Shown piece after piece: positions 17,868 to 26,479 of a stretch of 64,000 nt of DNA; position 1 is the stretch's first letter; every line of letters starts with the position of its first letter. The notes under the pieces were generated by a model. That model had not been told where the DNA came from. It was given only the letters and a program-made list of their open reading frames with translations, and searched no databases. The position numbers and the translations under genes were made by a program. Origin of the DNA: Parvibaculaceae bacterium Mf 1.05b.01 (GTDB taxonomy: Bacteria > Pseudomonadota > Alphaproteobacteria > Parvibaculales > Parvibaculaceae); NCBI GenBank assembly GCA_000509225.1, contig BAOK01000001.1, positions 496,001-560,000 of the forward strand, in the 5' to 3' direction.

Positions 17868-18761
17868 TTAAAAGAGGCGCGGAAAGAGGCGCGGAAAGAG
17901 GACCGGAATTCCCTCCACCAGCGCGTCATAATCTGCATAGCGCTCCCGTTTTCGTGTCACCATCATTGGCACAGAGATAAAAACGAAGAGCAGTGTCATG
18001 GCAAGGGCGCCGACAATCATCCAAGGGGCGCTCATACCTGACGCAACGCCGAACAGCCAGACGCCCCACCAGAACAGAAGTTCACCGACATAATTTGGGT
18101 GCTGAGAGTAGGCCCAGACGCCCTTCGTGCAGATGGGCGCGCCCGGGGTGCGTGTCTTGCGGTAAGCCCACATCTGTTCGTCAGCGACGGTTTCCAGGAG
18201 AATGGCTGCAAAGGTGATTGCAACTGCAAGTCCATCGAGTAGGCCGAGCGGTGCGCCCGACTCCGCAACTGCAAGAAGCGGGATGCAGCCCAGGAAGACC
18301 AAGACTGTCGGGTAGAGCTCAATGCCAAATAGATCGATCAATAGGTAGAGACGGCCGAACCTGGCTTTCAAGTCCAGATAGCGGAAGTCCTGCTCATCAT
18401 AGGACTTCCAGCGGCGCATGCAGTTGAACGTGAGACGCAGGGCCCAGAGCATGACAAGGCTAAACGCCAACCATTCCCGTGGCGTCAGCTCCGCGCTGCC
18501 GATGGAAACAAACCAGTAGATCGCAATCAACGGCGGCGCGATGCTCCAATAAGGGTCATAAATGCTGGAGTTGTGTGTCAAAACACTTGCGGCAAAAACC
18601 AAGAGAGTTGCTGCCACGTCGGCGATCAATGTGTTCCACAGGACAGATTGTGTGGGCGCCATGGTGACCACCCACCAGGCAACACCAATTGCGGGTAGAT
18701 AGACTATTATACTGATGATTGCAGGGCCAAAGCGGTGATGCCGCCAGCTGTTCTCCCTCAA
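17868..18761 (-). CDS. DUF1295 membrane protein (steroid 5-alpha-reductase-like)
   Basis: A 297-residue polytopic membrane protein with about seven hydrophobic helices. The C-terminal third carries GVWAYSQHPNYVGELLFWWGVWLF, the conserved block of DUF1295 and related reductases and methyltransferases. The likely start is a TTG at 18761 that overlaps the upstream amidohydrolase stop (TTGA), so the genes seem translationally coupled. The last codons repeat a 12-bp unit giving PVLF-PRLF-PRLF. The substrate is unknown; sterol- or lipid-like molecules are acted on by relatives. Confidence 0.85.
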   Translation of the reverse strand: MRENSWRHHRFGPAIISIIVYLPAIGVAWWVVTMAPTQSVLWNTLIADVAATLLVFAASVLTHNSSIYDPYWSIAPPLIAIYWFVSIGSAELTPREWLAFSLVMLWALRLTFNCMRRWKSYDEQDFRYLDLKARFGRLYLLIDLFGIELYPTVLVFLGCIPLLAVAESGAPLGLLDGLAVAITFAAILLETVADEQMWAYRKTRTPGAPICTKGVWAYSQHPNYVGELLFWWGVWLFGVASGMSAPWMIVGALAMTLLFVFISVPMMVTRKRERYADYDALVEGIPVLFPRLFPRLF

Positions 18762-20503
18762 TCTGCTGCTACCGGAATTTGGACGCCGGCGGGTCTGGAT
18801 TGGGCGCCACGGATGAGCTTTCCATTCAGCTTGCCGGTTGGAACCCCATTCTCGAAAGCAATGTCGCCGGAGATGATGGTGGCGGTGTAGCCGCTTGCTT
18901 TCTGGATCAGCCTTTTGCCGCCTGCGGGAAGGTCGTGGACGATTTCTGGAGCGTGAAGACGCAGATTGTCGAAATCAATCACGTTGACGTCCGCCTTCAT
19001 GCCGGGCGCCAGGATGCCGCGATCATGCAGGCCAACGATTTCAGCATTGGCTTTGGTCTGTCCATGGATCAACCATTCCAGTGGAAGCTTGGGTCCGCGT
19101 GTCCGGTCCCGGCCCCAGTGGGTAAGGAGCGTGGACGGGAAGCTCGCATCGCAAAGAATACCAACATGCGCGCCGCCGTCTCCCAGACCGAAGGCGATGT
19201 TCGGGTGGGTCATCATCGTGCGCACATCATCCAGGCTGCCACCTACATAGTTCATCAATGGGAAGTATAGGAGCGCGTTGCCGTCCCGTTCCAGCATCCA
19301 GTCCAGCACCTGCTCTCGCGGGCTCTTGCCGGACGCTTCTGCGACAGTACCTGCGCTGTCTTCGGGGGCGGGTTCGTAGTTCGGCGGATCGCCCAGCTCA
19401 AACATTTTGTGATAGGCGGTGCAGAGCATGGTGATGATTTGGCCTTCGGGATAGTCCGGCTCTTCTGCCAGTAGTTTCTCCCGGAAGGCCGGGTCACGAA
19501 GTTCCTTCACCTGCTCTTCCAGGGGCAGATGCGCAATGGTTCTGAAAGTCTGGTGAAGAAGGAAAGGGTTCAGCGTTGAGGTGAGCCCCATCAGCACGCC
19601 TGTAGGGCGGGGTGGGACCTGGCCGCGCATGGGCAGGCCTTTGGCCGCCGCATCGCCAATGCCGCCCAGCACTTTCTTCCAGATATCGGGATGCCGGTCG
19701 TCCTGCTCAATGGTGAGAGAGAGGGGACGCCCGGAGACTTCTACCATGCCGCGCAGCATGGCGAATTCCGGTTCGAAGTCCCAGAAGTCGGCGATCAGCT
19801 GAATGACGCCTTTATCTGCTTTGCCCATGGCTGCGGCGATGCCGTGAAGCTCTGCCTGTTCGGCTTTGAAACTCGGTGTATGGGCACCGTTCTTGTCCCG
19901 GTGTTTTTCTGTGCGTGATGTGGAAAAGCCAAGCGCGCCAGCATCCAGCGCATCAACCACGAGTTCCGACATCTGTTTGATGTCGTCTTCATTGGCGGGT
20001 TCGAGATCTGCGCCACGTTGGCCCATGACATAGGCGCGCAGCGCACCGTGAGGCACCTGCAGTCCGATGTCCAAAGCGAGTGGGGACTCCTCAACGGCCT
20101 TCATGTATTCGGGGAAGCTTTCCCAGCGCCAGTCGATGCCTTCGGCGAGCGCAGTGCCGGGGATATCTTCGACGCCTTCCATGAGGCCGATCAGCCAGTC
20201 ATGCTCGTCTGGTTTGCAGGGTGCAAAGCCAACGCCGCAATTGCCCATGACGGCGGTGGTGACGCCGTGGAAAGTAGAGGGCTGCAAATAGGGGTCCCAG
20301 GTCACCTGGCCGTCATAGTGGGTATGAATGTCGACAAAGCCCGGTGTCACTATCTGACCGGTCGCATCAATTTCGGTGCGGCCCTTGTCGCTGACGTCAC
20401 CGACTGCGGATATCTTGGCGCCGTCAATGGCGATATCTGCCGTGAACGGGGCGCCGCCCGTGCCGTCATAGACCGTGCCACCGCGAATAACGAGATCGTG
20501 CAT
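18758..20503 (-). CDS. N-acyl-D-amino-acid deacylase-like amidohydrolase
   Basis: A 581-residue amidohydrolase-superfamily protein. The metal site starts with VDIHTHYDGQVTWDP (about residues 60-74), a conserved MGNCGVGFAP supplies the bridging cysteine of D-aminoacylases, and GLGDGGAHVG carries the catalytic aspartate. Many proteins of this length are annotated D-aminoacylase but act on unknown amides. The ATG at 20503 has GGAGGAGGA upstream. It is the first gene of a pair with DUF1295, and an inverted repeat lies 25-54 bp before its start. Confidence 0.9.
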   Translation of the reverse strand: MHDLVIRGGTVYDGTGGAPFTADIAIDGAKISAVGDVSDKGRTEIDATGQIVTPGFVDIHTHYDGQVTWDPYLQPSTFHGVTTAVMGNCGVGFAPCKPDEHDWLIGLMEGVEDIPGTALAEGIDWRWESFPEYMKAVEESPLALDIGLQVPHGALRAYVMGQRGADLEPANEDDIKQMSELVVDALDAGALGFSTSRTEKHRDKNGAHTPSFKAEQAELHGIAAAMGKADKGVIQLIADFWDFEPEFAMLRGMVEVSGRPLSLTIEQDDRHPDIWKKVLGGIGDAAAKGLPMRGQVPPRPTGVLMGLTSTLNPFLLHQTFRTIAHLPLEEQVKELRDPAFREKLLAEEPDYPEGQIITMLCTAYHKMFELGDPPNYEPAPEDSAGTVAEASGKSPREQVLDWMLERDGNALLYFPLMNYVGGSLDDVRTMMTHPNIAFGLGDGGAHVGILCDASFPSTLLTHWGRDRTRGPKLPLEWLIHGQTKANAEIVGLHDRGILAPGMKADVNVIDFDNLRLHAPEIVHDLPAGGKRLIQKASGYTATIISGDIAFENGVPTGKLNGKLIRGAQSRPAGVQIPVAAD

Positions 20504-20527
20504 GGGGTCCTCCTCCCAAGGGAATTT

Positions 20528-20557
20528 CAATGAGCCAGAGTTTAATGTGGCTCACTG
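20528..20557. promoter_or_regulatory. Inverted repeat upstream of the amidohydrolase
   Basis: Arms CAATGAGCCA and TGGCTCACTG (one mismatch over ten bases) are separated by ten bases. The element sits just upstream of the amidohydrolase start in its leader or promoter, where a repressor or an RNA hairpin could act. Confidence 0.4.
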
Positions 20558-20626
20558 AAAAGTGCGAGGGGGAGGTGGGAACGCCAAGGAAACCTTGCGT
20601 TCCTTGATGCATTTTAGGCGGCCAGG

Positions 20627-21406
20627 TTAGGTCGCCTGAGATTTGCCGCGTTGCTGGATGCCTGCGCGGCGACTTTCGAGCGCGTCTGCTGAAACGCTCG
20701 AGTTAGCTGCGCCGGAGACTTTGAGCTCTGTTTTGAGCGCATCGCCAAAGGCTTCGGCAAAACCGTCGTCAATCAGCTGTTTATAGGCAGGCAGGCATTC
20801 AGGCACGACGGTGAGCATGTCGCCTGCAAGGCTCTGAGCAACACTTACCAGTTCTTCGGGTGCGACGACACGATTGACGAGGCCCCAGTCAGCTGCTTGT
20901 TCCGCACTCAGGAAATTGCCGGTAAGCGAGAGTTCTTTCGCACGATAAATACCGATGGCGCGCGACAGTTTCTGGGAGAGACCCCAGCCCGGCAGAATGC
21001 CAACACGAGCATGGGTGTCTGCAAATCTGCAGTTTGTTGAGGCGATGAGAACGTCACAAGCAAGCGCCAGTTCAAAACCACCAGTGATGGCAACACCATT
21101 GATGGCGCCAATAACTGGTCCGCTGAACTGATTGATCGATGTGACAGGATCTTTATGGGTGACGGCATTGTCCGGTCCCGTGAGACCCTGTTCGCCAAGT
21201 TCCTTCAGGTCGAGCCCCGCGCAGAAGGCGCGGCCAGCACCGGTGAGGACTGCCACGCGAACATCGGGGTCGGCTTCTAAGTCCTGGAACGTGTCGGCGA
21301 TGGCTTCGCGAAGTTCCAAGGACAGGGCGTTCATGGCATCTGGGCGGTTAAGTGTAACTGTGGCAATGCCGTTTGATTTTTCGACAAGAATGATGGGGTC
21401 TGACAT
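20627..21406 (-). CDS. Enoyl-CoA hydratase/isomerase family protein
   Basis: A 259-residue crotonase-fold protein. The oxyanion-hole strand is AFCAGLDLKELGEQG and the second is NGVAITGGFELALACDV, both conserved. By alignment to classical hydratase, the glutamate in ARAIGIYRAKELSLTG is kept, whereas the other catalytic glutamate is replaced within DTHARVGILPGWGLS. This resembles EchA-type paralogues in which hydratase activity is doubtful. The ATG at 21406 has GAGGACC upstream. The acyl-CoA substrate is unknown. Confidence 0.87.
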   Translation of the reverse strand: MSDPIILVEKSNGIATVTLNRPDAMNALSLELREAIADTFQDLEADPDVRVAVLTGAGRAFCAGLDLKELGEQGLTGPDNAVTHKDPVTSINQFSGPVIGAINGVAITGGFELALACDVLIASTNCRFADTHARVGILPGWGLSQKLSRAIGIYRAKELSLTGNFLSAEQAADWGLVNRVVAPEELVSVAQSLAGDMLTVVPECLPAYKQLIDDGFAEAFGDALKTELKVSGAANSSVSADALESRRAGIQQRGKSQAT

Positions 21407-21551
21407 GAGGGGTCCTCGAATATATCTGGTAATAGGCGATTTTGATGGCGTGGTCATAGCAGAGAGAACTGGTCCGAGTCACCTGAAGGGTGGGGTGAGC
21501 CTTACAGAGCAGGCATACTGAGTGTTTTCACGGCTGAGTCGGGCGGGGTAC

Positions 21552-22166
21552 ATGCGATCAGACTGGTATTGGGTGCGCCATGGGGCACTGCTGCAAGATC
21601 CCGGCAGATATGCCGGGCGTCTAGATTTGCCGACCGTTCCGCCAGACGTGGTGGCGGCGCGGCGACTGATGTCCCAACTTCCCCAAGGTGCTGTTTGGCT
21701 GACATCACCGCTAGCGCGCGCACGACAAACTGTTCAGGCGCTCAACCCCGAAGCAAATGCAGTGATTGTCGATGATCTGACGGATCAGGATCTTGGCAGC
21801 TGGGCAGGGCGTCGTCAGTCGGAGGTACATAAAGCCAATCCGCAAATTGATTGGTCTACGCCCTCAAACATTGTTCCTGAGGGCGGCGAAAGCTTTGATA
21901 CTGTTGTGACGCGTGTGGCCTCTTTGATCGAGAGGCTTACCCAGCATTATCCCGACCGTCCCCTGGTGGTTGTGTCCCACTTGGCGCTCATTCGAGCTGC
22001 GATGGTCCTAGCTTTGGATTTACCGAATGAAGGCGGATTCCAGTTCGACGTGTCGCCGTTTTCGCTGACACATCTTTCCTGGTCCGGACCGGACGCATTG
22101 GGAGAAAGATCAGATGACCGGCTCGGTGTCTGGCGTGCCCACACGACCAACCGTGTCCTCACTTAG
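21552..22166 (+). CDS. Histidine phosphatase family protein
   Basis: A 204-residue branch of the phosphoglycerate mutase/histidine phosphatase superfamily. The phosphate-accepting histidine is in WVRHGALLQ (residues 7-15), the SPLARARQT motif supplies the arginine, and the second histidine is in VVVSHLALIRA. DQDLGSWAGR resembles alpha-ribazole phosphatase and related small-molecule phosphatases. The ATG at 21552 follows GGCGGGG; a GTG at 21522 is possible but unsupported. Its stop lies 6 bp from that of convergent cheZ. Confidence 0.88.
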   Translation: MRSDWYWVRHGALLQDPGRYAGRLDLPTVPPDVVAARRLMSQLPQGAVWLTSPLARARQTVQALNPEANAVIVDDLTDQDLGSWAGRRQSEVHKANPQIDWSTPSNIVPEGGESFDTVVTRVASLIERLTQHYPDRPLVVVSHLALIRAAMVLALDLPNEGGFQFDVSPFSLTHLSWSGPDALGERSDDRLGVWRAHTTNRVLT

Positions 22167-22172
22167 GTCTGT

Positions 22173-23105
22173 CTAGTTAAACAGGGCGTCAATGTCGTCC
22201 TGAGCAATCTCTTCACCTGCGCCTTCAGCCGCCATTTCTGCAGCTGGTGCTGTGATGGGAGCTGGTTCTGCAAACTCGAGATCGTCGGCGATCACTCGGT
22301 CAGATTGTGCGGAGGCAACGGGCGCCGGTTCAGGCTGCCCAGCAACCATGTCGATATCGTCAATGTCGTCGATAGAATCCAAATCGTTCATCATCGCATC
22401 GATGTCTTCTTGCGATGTGGCTTGGTCTTCTGCTTGCGGGCCGTTGAGAAGGTGCGCGTCCGGTCTTGGGTCTTTCGGATCAAGCAGCGCTGTCGACATG
22501 GCTCTTTCTTCATCTCCAGGCTCAACGCCCCAGATGCTGATCATCGAGTTGACGCGATGTTCCAGGTAGTGGAGGACCTGAACAACTTTTGTTGTCCGCT
22601 GGCCGGTAATGTCCTGGAATGAGCAGGCCATGAATGTGGCCGTGGCGTGCGCTTCCAATTCGTCACAAAGATCTTCGTTCGCGCCCTGCTCTTTGAGCTT
22701 TTCGGCAATTTCCTGTGTGCGCTCAGCGGCAGCCAGAATTTCTGAAGTGGCGCGTTCAGTGGCGGTCACGATTGCGTCGAGCTCGCCGGTGGCACTCATG
22801 ATCCGGTTGTTTCCGCCATCGGTCGGTTTGATCGCGGCGATCTCAGAACGGGTCTGTTGAATCGACGCGCTCATCTCCTGTAGTTCAAGGCGCAGGACAT
22901 CTACGGTCTGAGTGGGTGTCGCTGCTGCCTGCGCAACACTCCCGATGGCTTCAATAGCTGAGAGAAGCTTGTCAGTATCAGCTGTTCTGTTGCGCCGAGT
23001 GAATTCTTCAATGAACCACCGGCCTCGCGGTGTTTCCATTACTGCCGCCAGAATCGCGTCATATTCCTGCTGTTCGTCAGACGCGTTTTGTTCCGTCTCG
23101 GCCAT
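22173..23105 (-). CDS. cheZ: Chemotaxis protein phosphatase CheZ
   Basis: A 310-residue protein. A long helical region is followed by MACSFQDITGQRTTKV (about residues 159-174), the CheZ active-site motif whose glutamine enters the CheY active site to dephosphorylate it. The C-terminal ~100 residues are acidic, with repeated aspartates and a final EIAQDDIDALFN, the CheY-docking type of tail also seen in FliM-like motifs. The ATG at 23105 follows AGGGGTAGGA. No cheY or other che gene is adjacent. It would end chemotaxis or motility signals, including those of the chemoreceptor at 1.4 kb. Confidence 0.9.
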   Translation of the reverse strand: MAETEQNASDEQQEYDAILAAVMETPRGRWFIEEFTRRNRTADTDKLLSAIEAIGSVAQAAATPTQTVDVLRLELQEMSASIQQTRSEIAAIKPTDGGNNRIMSATGELDAIVTATERATSEILAAAERTQEIAEKLKEQGANEDLCDELEAHATATFMACSFQDITGQRTTKVVQVLHYLEHRVNSMISIWGVEPGDEERAMSTALLDPKDPRPDAHLLNGPQAEDQATSQEDIDAMMNDLDSIDDIDDIDMVAGQPEPAPVASAQSDRVIADDLEFAEPAPITAPAAEMAAEGAGEEIAQDDIDALFN

Positions 23106-23269
23106 CCGTCCTACCCCTGATGAAATCCCGAATTCCCACCAGTATTGGGGAGGTTTATTGCTCAATCGTTGACCGATTGTCAGAAGCTGGACAAAAACCG
23201 GGGGCAAAATGCGTTTAGGTGTTAACAAGTTGTTTCTGTATTGGGCTGACACGACAGAGGCTGGACAAA

Positions 23270-24115
23270 ATGGGACAAAAAAGGGTCATTGTGACCGGGG
23301 CGACAGATGGCATAGGCCTGATCACAGCGCGACGTTTAGCCGAGGCTGGTGCCCAGGTCGGTCTGGTGGCACGTAACGCGGAAAAGGGCGCGCGCGTCGC
23401 AGAGGAGCTTAAAAAGCAGACCGGCAACCCTGATATTGCCTTTTATAAGGCTGATCTCTCAAAGTTCGATGACGTGCGCGCCGTCGCCAACGAAATCCGT
23501 GCGGCGCATTCAGCGCTTGATGTATTGGTCAACAATGCAGGAGCCATGTTCATCGGGAAGCAAATGTCCGCGGACGGTTTTGAGCTGACCTTCGCGTTGA
23601 ACCACCTCAGTGTGTTCCTTCTCACAAATTTGCTGAAAGAACCGCTCGTGGCTGCTGACCAGGGGCGGGTCGTGACTGTTGCCTCTGTTGCTCACCGTGG
23701 TGCTGATCTCAATTTCGCAGACCTGGATGGCCAGAACGGGTCTTACTCAGCCTGGCGGGCCTATCAACGCTCGAAACTCGCCAATATTCTCTTCACCCGT
23801 GAACTAGCGGACCGCTGGCGGGAGAGCCATGTGACGGCGAATTGTCTGCATCCCGGTTTTGTTGCCTCCAAGTTTGGCGAAAACAACAATACCGCCTTCA
23901 GCGCTTTCTTTAAGGTTGGCAAGATGTTCGCCATCTCGCCGGAAAAAGGGGCAGAGACGAGTGTTTACCTAGCGTCTGATGATGATGTCGCCGGACAGAC
24001 TGGCGGGTATTACACACGCAAGAAGAGGGTGCAGCCGTCGCGGGCTGCGAAGAATGCCGATACGGCAAAGCGTCTTTGGGAGGAAAGCTTGCGCATGACG
24101 GGGCTCGACGGGTGA
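23270..24115 (+). CDS. Short-chain dehydrogenase/reductase
   Basis: A 281-residue classical SDR resembling retinol dehydrogenase-type members. TGATDGIG (cofactor glycine motif), VNNAGAMF, a catalytic serine region VASVAHRGAD and the active-site tyrosine/lysine in AYQRSKLANILF are all present. RNAEKGAR after strand 2 suggests NADP preference. The ATG at 23270 has only a weak GGACAAA upstream. The stop codon is fused to the GTG of the aldolase (GTGA), pointing to an operon and possibly to a sugar-acid substrate. Confidence 0.88.
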   Translation: MGQKRVIVTGATDGIGLITARRLAEAGAQVGLVARNAEKGARVAEELKKQTGNPDIAFYKADLSKFDDVRAVANEIRAAHSALDVLVNNAGAMFIGKQMSADGFELTFALNHLSVFLLTNLLKEPLVAADQGRVVTVASVAHRGADLNFADLDGQNGSYSAWRAYQRSKLANILFTRELADRWRESHVTANCLHPGFVASKFGENNNTAFSAFFKVGKMFAISPEKGAETSVYLASDDDVAGQTGGYYTRKKRVQPSRAAKNADTAKRLWEESLRMTGLDG

Positions 24116-24744
24116 ACAGGTTTCGAGACTCTCTTGAACGTATGCCCATCGTCGCCATTCTGCGGGGGCTCAAGCCTGTCCATGCTGTTGCCACAGCAAA
24201 AGCTCTGGTGGACGCGGGGATTGGTATTCTTGAGGTGCCACTCAATGTGGACGGGGCGCTTCACTCCATCGAAGCCATTCGAGGTTCTGTCGGTGATGAT
24301 GTTCTGGTAGGTGGCGGCACGCTGCGCACGGTGGAAGATCTAGCCGCGTTGGTGAACGCTGGTGGTGAGCTTGCGGTCATGCCGCATCTGGACGCGTCTC
24401 TGGTGATTGGTGCGTTGGATGTGGGGCTCATTCCAGTTCCAGGTGTCTTCACACCATCGGAAGGGTTTGCTGCATTGGATGCAGGGGCTGCAGGCCTTAA
24501 AGTCTTTCCTGCCGACGCTCTCTCACCAAAAGCCATCGCTGCATGGCGTACCGTTATGGGGCGAGACGAGGCGCTGTTGGTGCCAACCGGCGGGATTAAC
24601 ACCGAAAATGTTGGCGAGTGGTGGTCTGCCGGGGCGGATGGCTTTGGCGTTGGCTCTGCCGTGTTTGATCCAAGTGGGGATCTGGATGAAACGCGCCGAC
24701 GTGCCGATGCATTTGTTTCAGCCATCACTCACGCACGGGCGTGA
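24112..24744 (+). CDS. dgoA: 2-dehydro-3-deoxy-6-phosphogalactonate aldolase
   Basis: A 210-residue class I aldolase of the KDPG/KDPGal family. It has PIVAILRGLKP (phosphate/arginine), GILEVPLN with the catalytic glutamate, GGGTLRTVED, and LKVFPADALSP containing the Schiff-base lysine. PVPGVFTPSEGFAAL and the VPTGGI phosphate loop fit the DgoA (phosphogalactonate) branch better than Eda. It splits the sugar acid into pyruvate and glyceraldehyde 3-phosphate. It starts with GTG at 24112, overlapping the SDR stop by four bases; the two may act in the same sugar-acid route. Confidence 0.85.
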   Translation: MNRFRDSLERMPIVAILRGLKPVHAVATAKALVDAGIGILEVPLNVDGALHSIEAIRGSVGDDVLVGGGTLRTVEDLAALVNAGGELAVMPHLDASLVIGALDVGLIPVPGVFTPSEGFAALDAGAAGLKVFPADALSPKAIAAWRTVMGRDEALLVPTGGINTENVGEWWSAGADGFGVGSAVFDPSGDLDETRRRADAFVSAITHARA

Positions 24745-24790
24745 AAATCCTCTATAAAGCGGGCGGCTTAGACGAACGAGATGAGACAAG

Positions 24791-25432
24791 ATGACTGGTG
24801 TGACGCTTCCTATCGACATTGAAACCATCAAGGGGTTTCTTGATCCTGCTGAAGGCAACGCGCTTTACCGCGCGGCGCGGAAGGTCAGCGGACAAGGGGC
24901 TTGTCTGGAAGTTGGGTCCTATTGCGGGAAGTCCACTGTGTATTATGGGCTCGCGTGCCAGGAAACAGGATCTGTTCTCTACGCCCTGGACCATCATCTG
25001 GGGTCAGAAGAGAACCAGGCGGGGTGGGAACATCATGATCCCTCGCTCGCTGATGAGGAGACGGGCATGCTCAACACGTTTCCACTGTTTCGCCGGACGC
25101 TTCGCATTGCCCATCTTGAAGACAGCGTCATTCCGCTCGTGGCGCCGTCGACGGTTGCTGCGCGCCATTGGGCGACGCCGTTGGCGATGGTGTTTATCGA
25201 TGGCGGCCATGCATTGGAACACGCGCTCAATGACTATCGATTGTGGGCACCAAAAATCATTCCCGGCGGAATACTTGCCATTCATGATGTGTTCCCCGAT
25301 CCGAAGGACGGGGGGCAGGCACCTTACGAGATCTACAAAATGGCGATTGCGTCACAGCTGTTTGAAGAGATCGAAACCGTGAAGTCGCTTCGATTACTCC
25401 GCCGCCTCGGCGAGGGTCCGCTCAGCAAATAG
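24791..25432 (+). CDS. Class I SAM-dependent methyltransferase (Methyltransf_24-like)
   Basis: A 213-residue protein. CLEVGSYCGKSTVYYG is motif I, ALDHHLGSEE motif II, and VFIDGGHALEHALNDYRLW a conserved motif of the cephalosporin-hydroxylase/methyltransferase-24 type, as found in glycan-modifying clusters. It starts 46 bp after the aldolase stop, but its nearest functional neighbours are the convergent toroid and glycosyltransferase genes, with which it overlaps by 39 bp at the 3' end. The substrate is unknown, perhaps a sugar. Confidence 0.85.
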   Translation: MTGVTLPIDIETIKGFLDPAEGNALYRAARKVSGQGACLEVGSYCGKSTVYYGLACQETGSVLYALDHHLGSEENQAGWEHHDPSLADEETGMLNTFPLFRRTLRIAHLEDSVIPLVAPSTVAARHWATPLAMVFIDGGHALEHALNDYRLWAPKIIPGGILAIHDVFPDPKDGGQAPYEIYKMAIASQLFEEIETVKSLRLLRRLGEGPLSK

Positions 25433-26479
25433 GTGCGAGGCCGGCGTCATGCCGATCACGGCGTCGGTTGCGAGGATTACTGCAGCCGCAGTCCAGGCAG
25501 GACGTTCCTGCGGCCAGGCGACCTTGTCCTCAAACTGAAAGCCCATCCAATAGGCGCCGCAGTCTGAGCGCCATTGATGCTGCCAGGACAGAAGCTGTTC
25601 AGCCTTTTTGCGTTGTCCTGACACGAGCAGCGCCATGACGAGCTCGGCGGATTCCGCGACCGTCACCCATGGTTCGTCGATAACGCATCGGCAGCCTTTG
25701 CCTTCCGCGACGAATGTATCCCACTTCCAGTCGAGACGTTTGACGGCGGCTTCGCCGGTCAGGACACCGGCGAGCACCGGATAGTACCAGTCCATGGAGT
25801 AGCGTGTCTTCGGCTCCCAGGTGCGATCAAACCTGTGTGGTTTGTCACGCAAAGCTTCGCCTAAACGCTGCCGCGCAATTGTCCAGTCACGGCTTGGTTC
25901 ATTCATCTCACGGGCGATGTGGATCGCGCATTCGAGACTTTTATAGATGGACGAACAGCCTGTGATCAGTGCGTCATCTTCCGGCGTGTGTGGGTCGTCT
26001 GCTGCCCAGCGAATGTCCCCATGTTCTGTCTGGTGAGCGAGGATGAATTCCACAGCCTTTTTCACATGGGGCCAGATGTCGGTGAGGAATGTCTTGTCGC
26101 CGGTCAGCAGGAAGTGATGCCAGGCGCCGGTCGCAATATAGGCTGCAAAATTCGTGTCGCGGACGGGTTTTCCCGCACCTTCTTCACCACCCGTATAGCG
26201 CTGTTCTTCCTCGTCCATGGGGACGGCGGAGCCGAGTTCTCCCCACCAGGAGCCATCATCCAGCTGAGTGTCCATAAGGTAGGCGTATGCGTGTTCGGCC
26301 GCTTGCATCTCGCCCAGGACGGCGAGGCCCATGGCAGCTTCTGTATGGTTCCATGGGTCGATGACGCCGCCATCAAACCAAGGGATCGCGCCATTGTCGC
26401 GCTGCAGTTCCTTGATGCGCGCGATTGACCCTTTGAAGAAGTCGTCTGGTAGTCTGTCGCCCTTGGTAAGGAGGGTCAT
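25394..26479 (-). CDS. Alpha/alpha-toroid protein (prenyltransferase- or glycosidase-like)
   Basis: A 361-residue protein of repeated helical hairpins: DNGAIPWFDGGVIDPWNHTEAAMGLAVLGE, then LDDGSWWGELGSA, then IATGAWHHFLLTGDKTFL. The layout matches the (alpha/alpha)6-type fold seen in prenyltransferase/squalene-oxidase repeats and in some glycoside hydrolases. The sugar-like aromatic and acidic pattern fits a glycan role as well as an isoprenoid one. The ATG at 26479 overlaps the upstream methyltransferase stop (ATGA). I cannot choose between the two enzyme types. Confidence 0.7.
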   Translation of the reverse strand: MTLLTKGDRLPDDFFKGSIARIKELQRDNGAIPWFDGGVIDPWNHTEAAMGLAVLGEMQAAEHAYAYLMDTQLDDGSWWGELGSAVPMDEEEQRYTGGEEGAGKPVRDTNFAAYIATGAWHHFLLTGDKTFLTDIWPHVKKAVEFILAHQTEHGDIRWAADDPHTPEDDALITGCSSIYKSLECAIHIAREMNEPSRDWTIARQRLGEALRDKPHRFDRTWEPKTRYSMDWYYPVLAGVLTGEAAVKRLDWKWDTFVAEGKGCRCVIDEPWVTVAESAELVMALLVSGQRKKAEQLLSWQHQWRSDCGAYWMGFQFEDKVAWPQERPAWTAAAVILATDAVIGMTPASHLFAERTLAEAAE

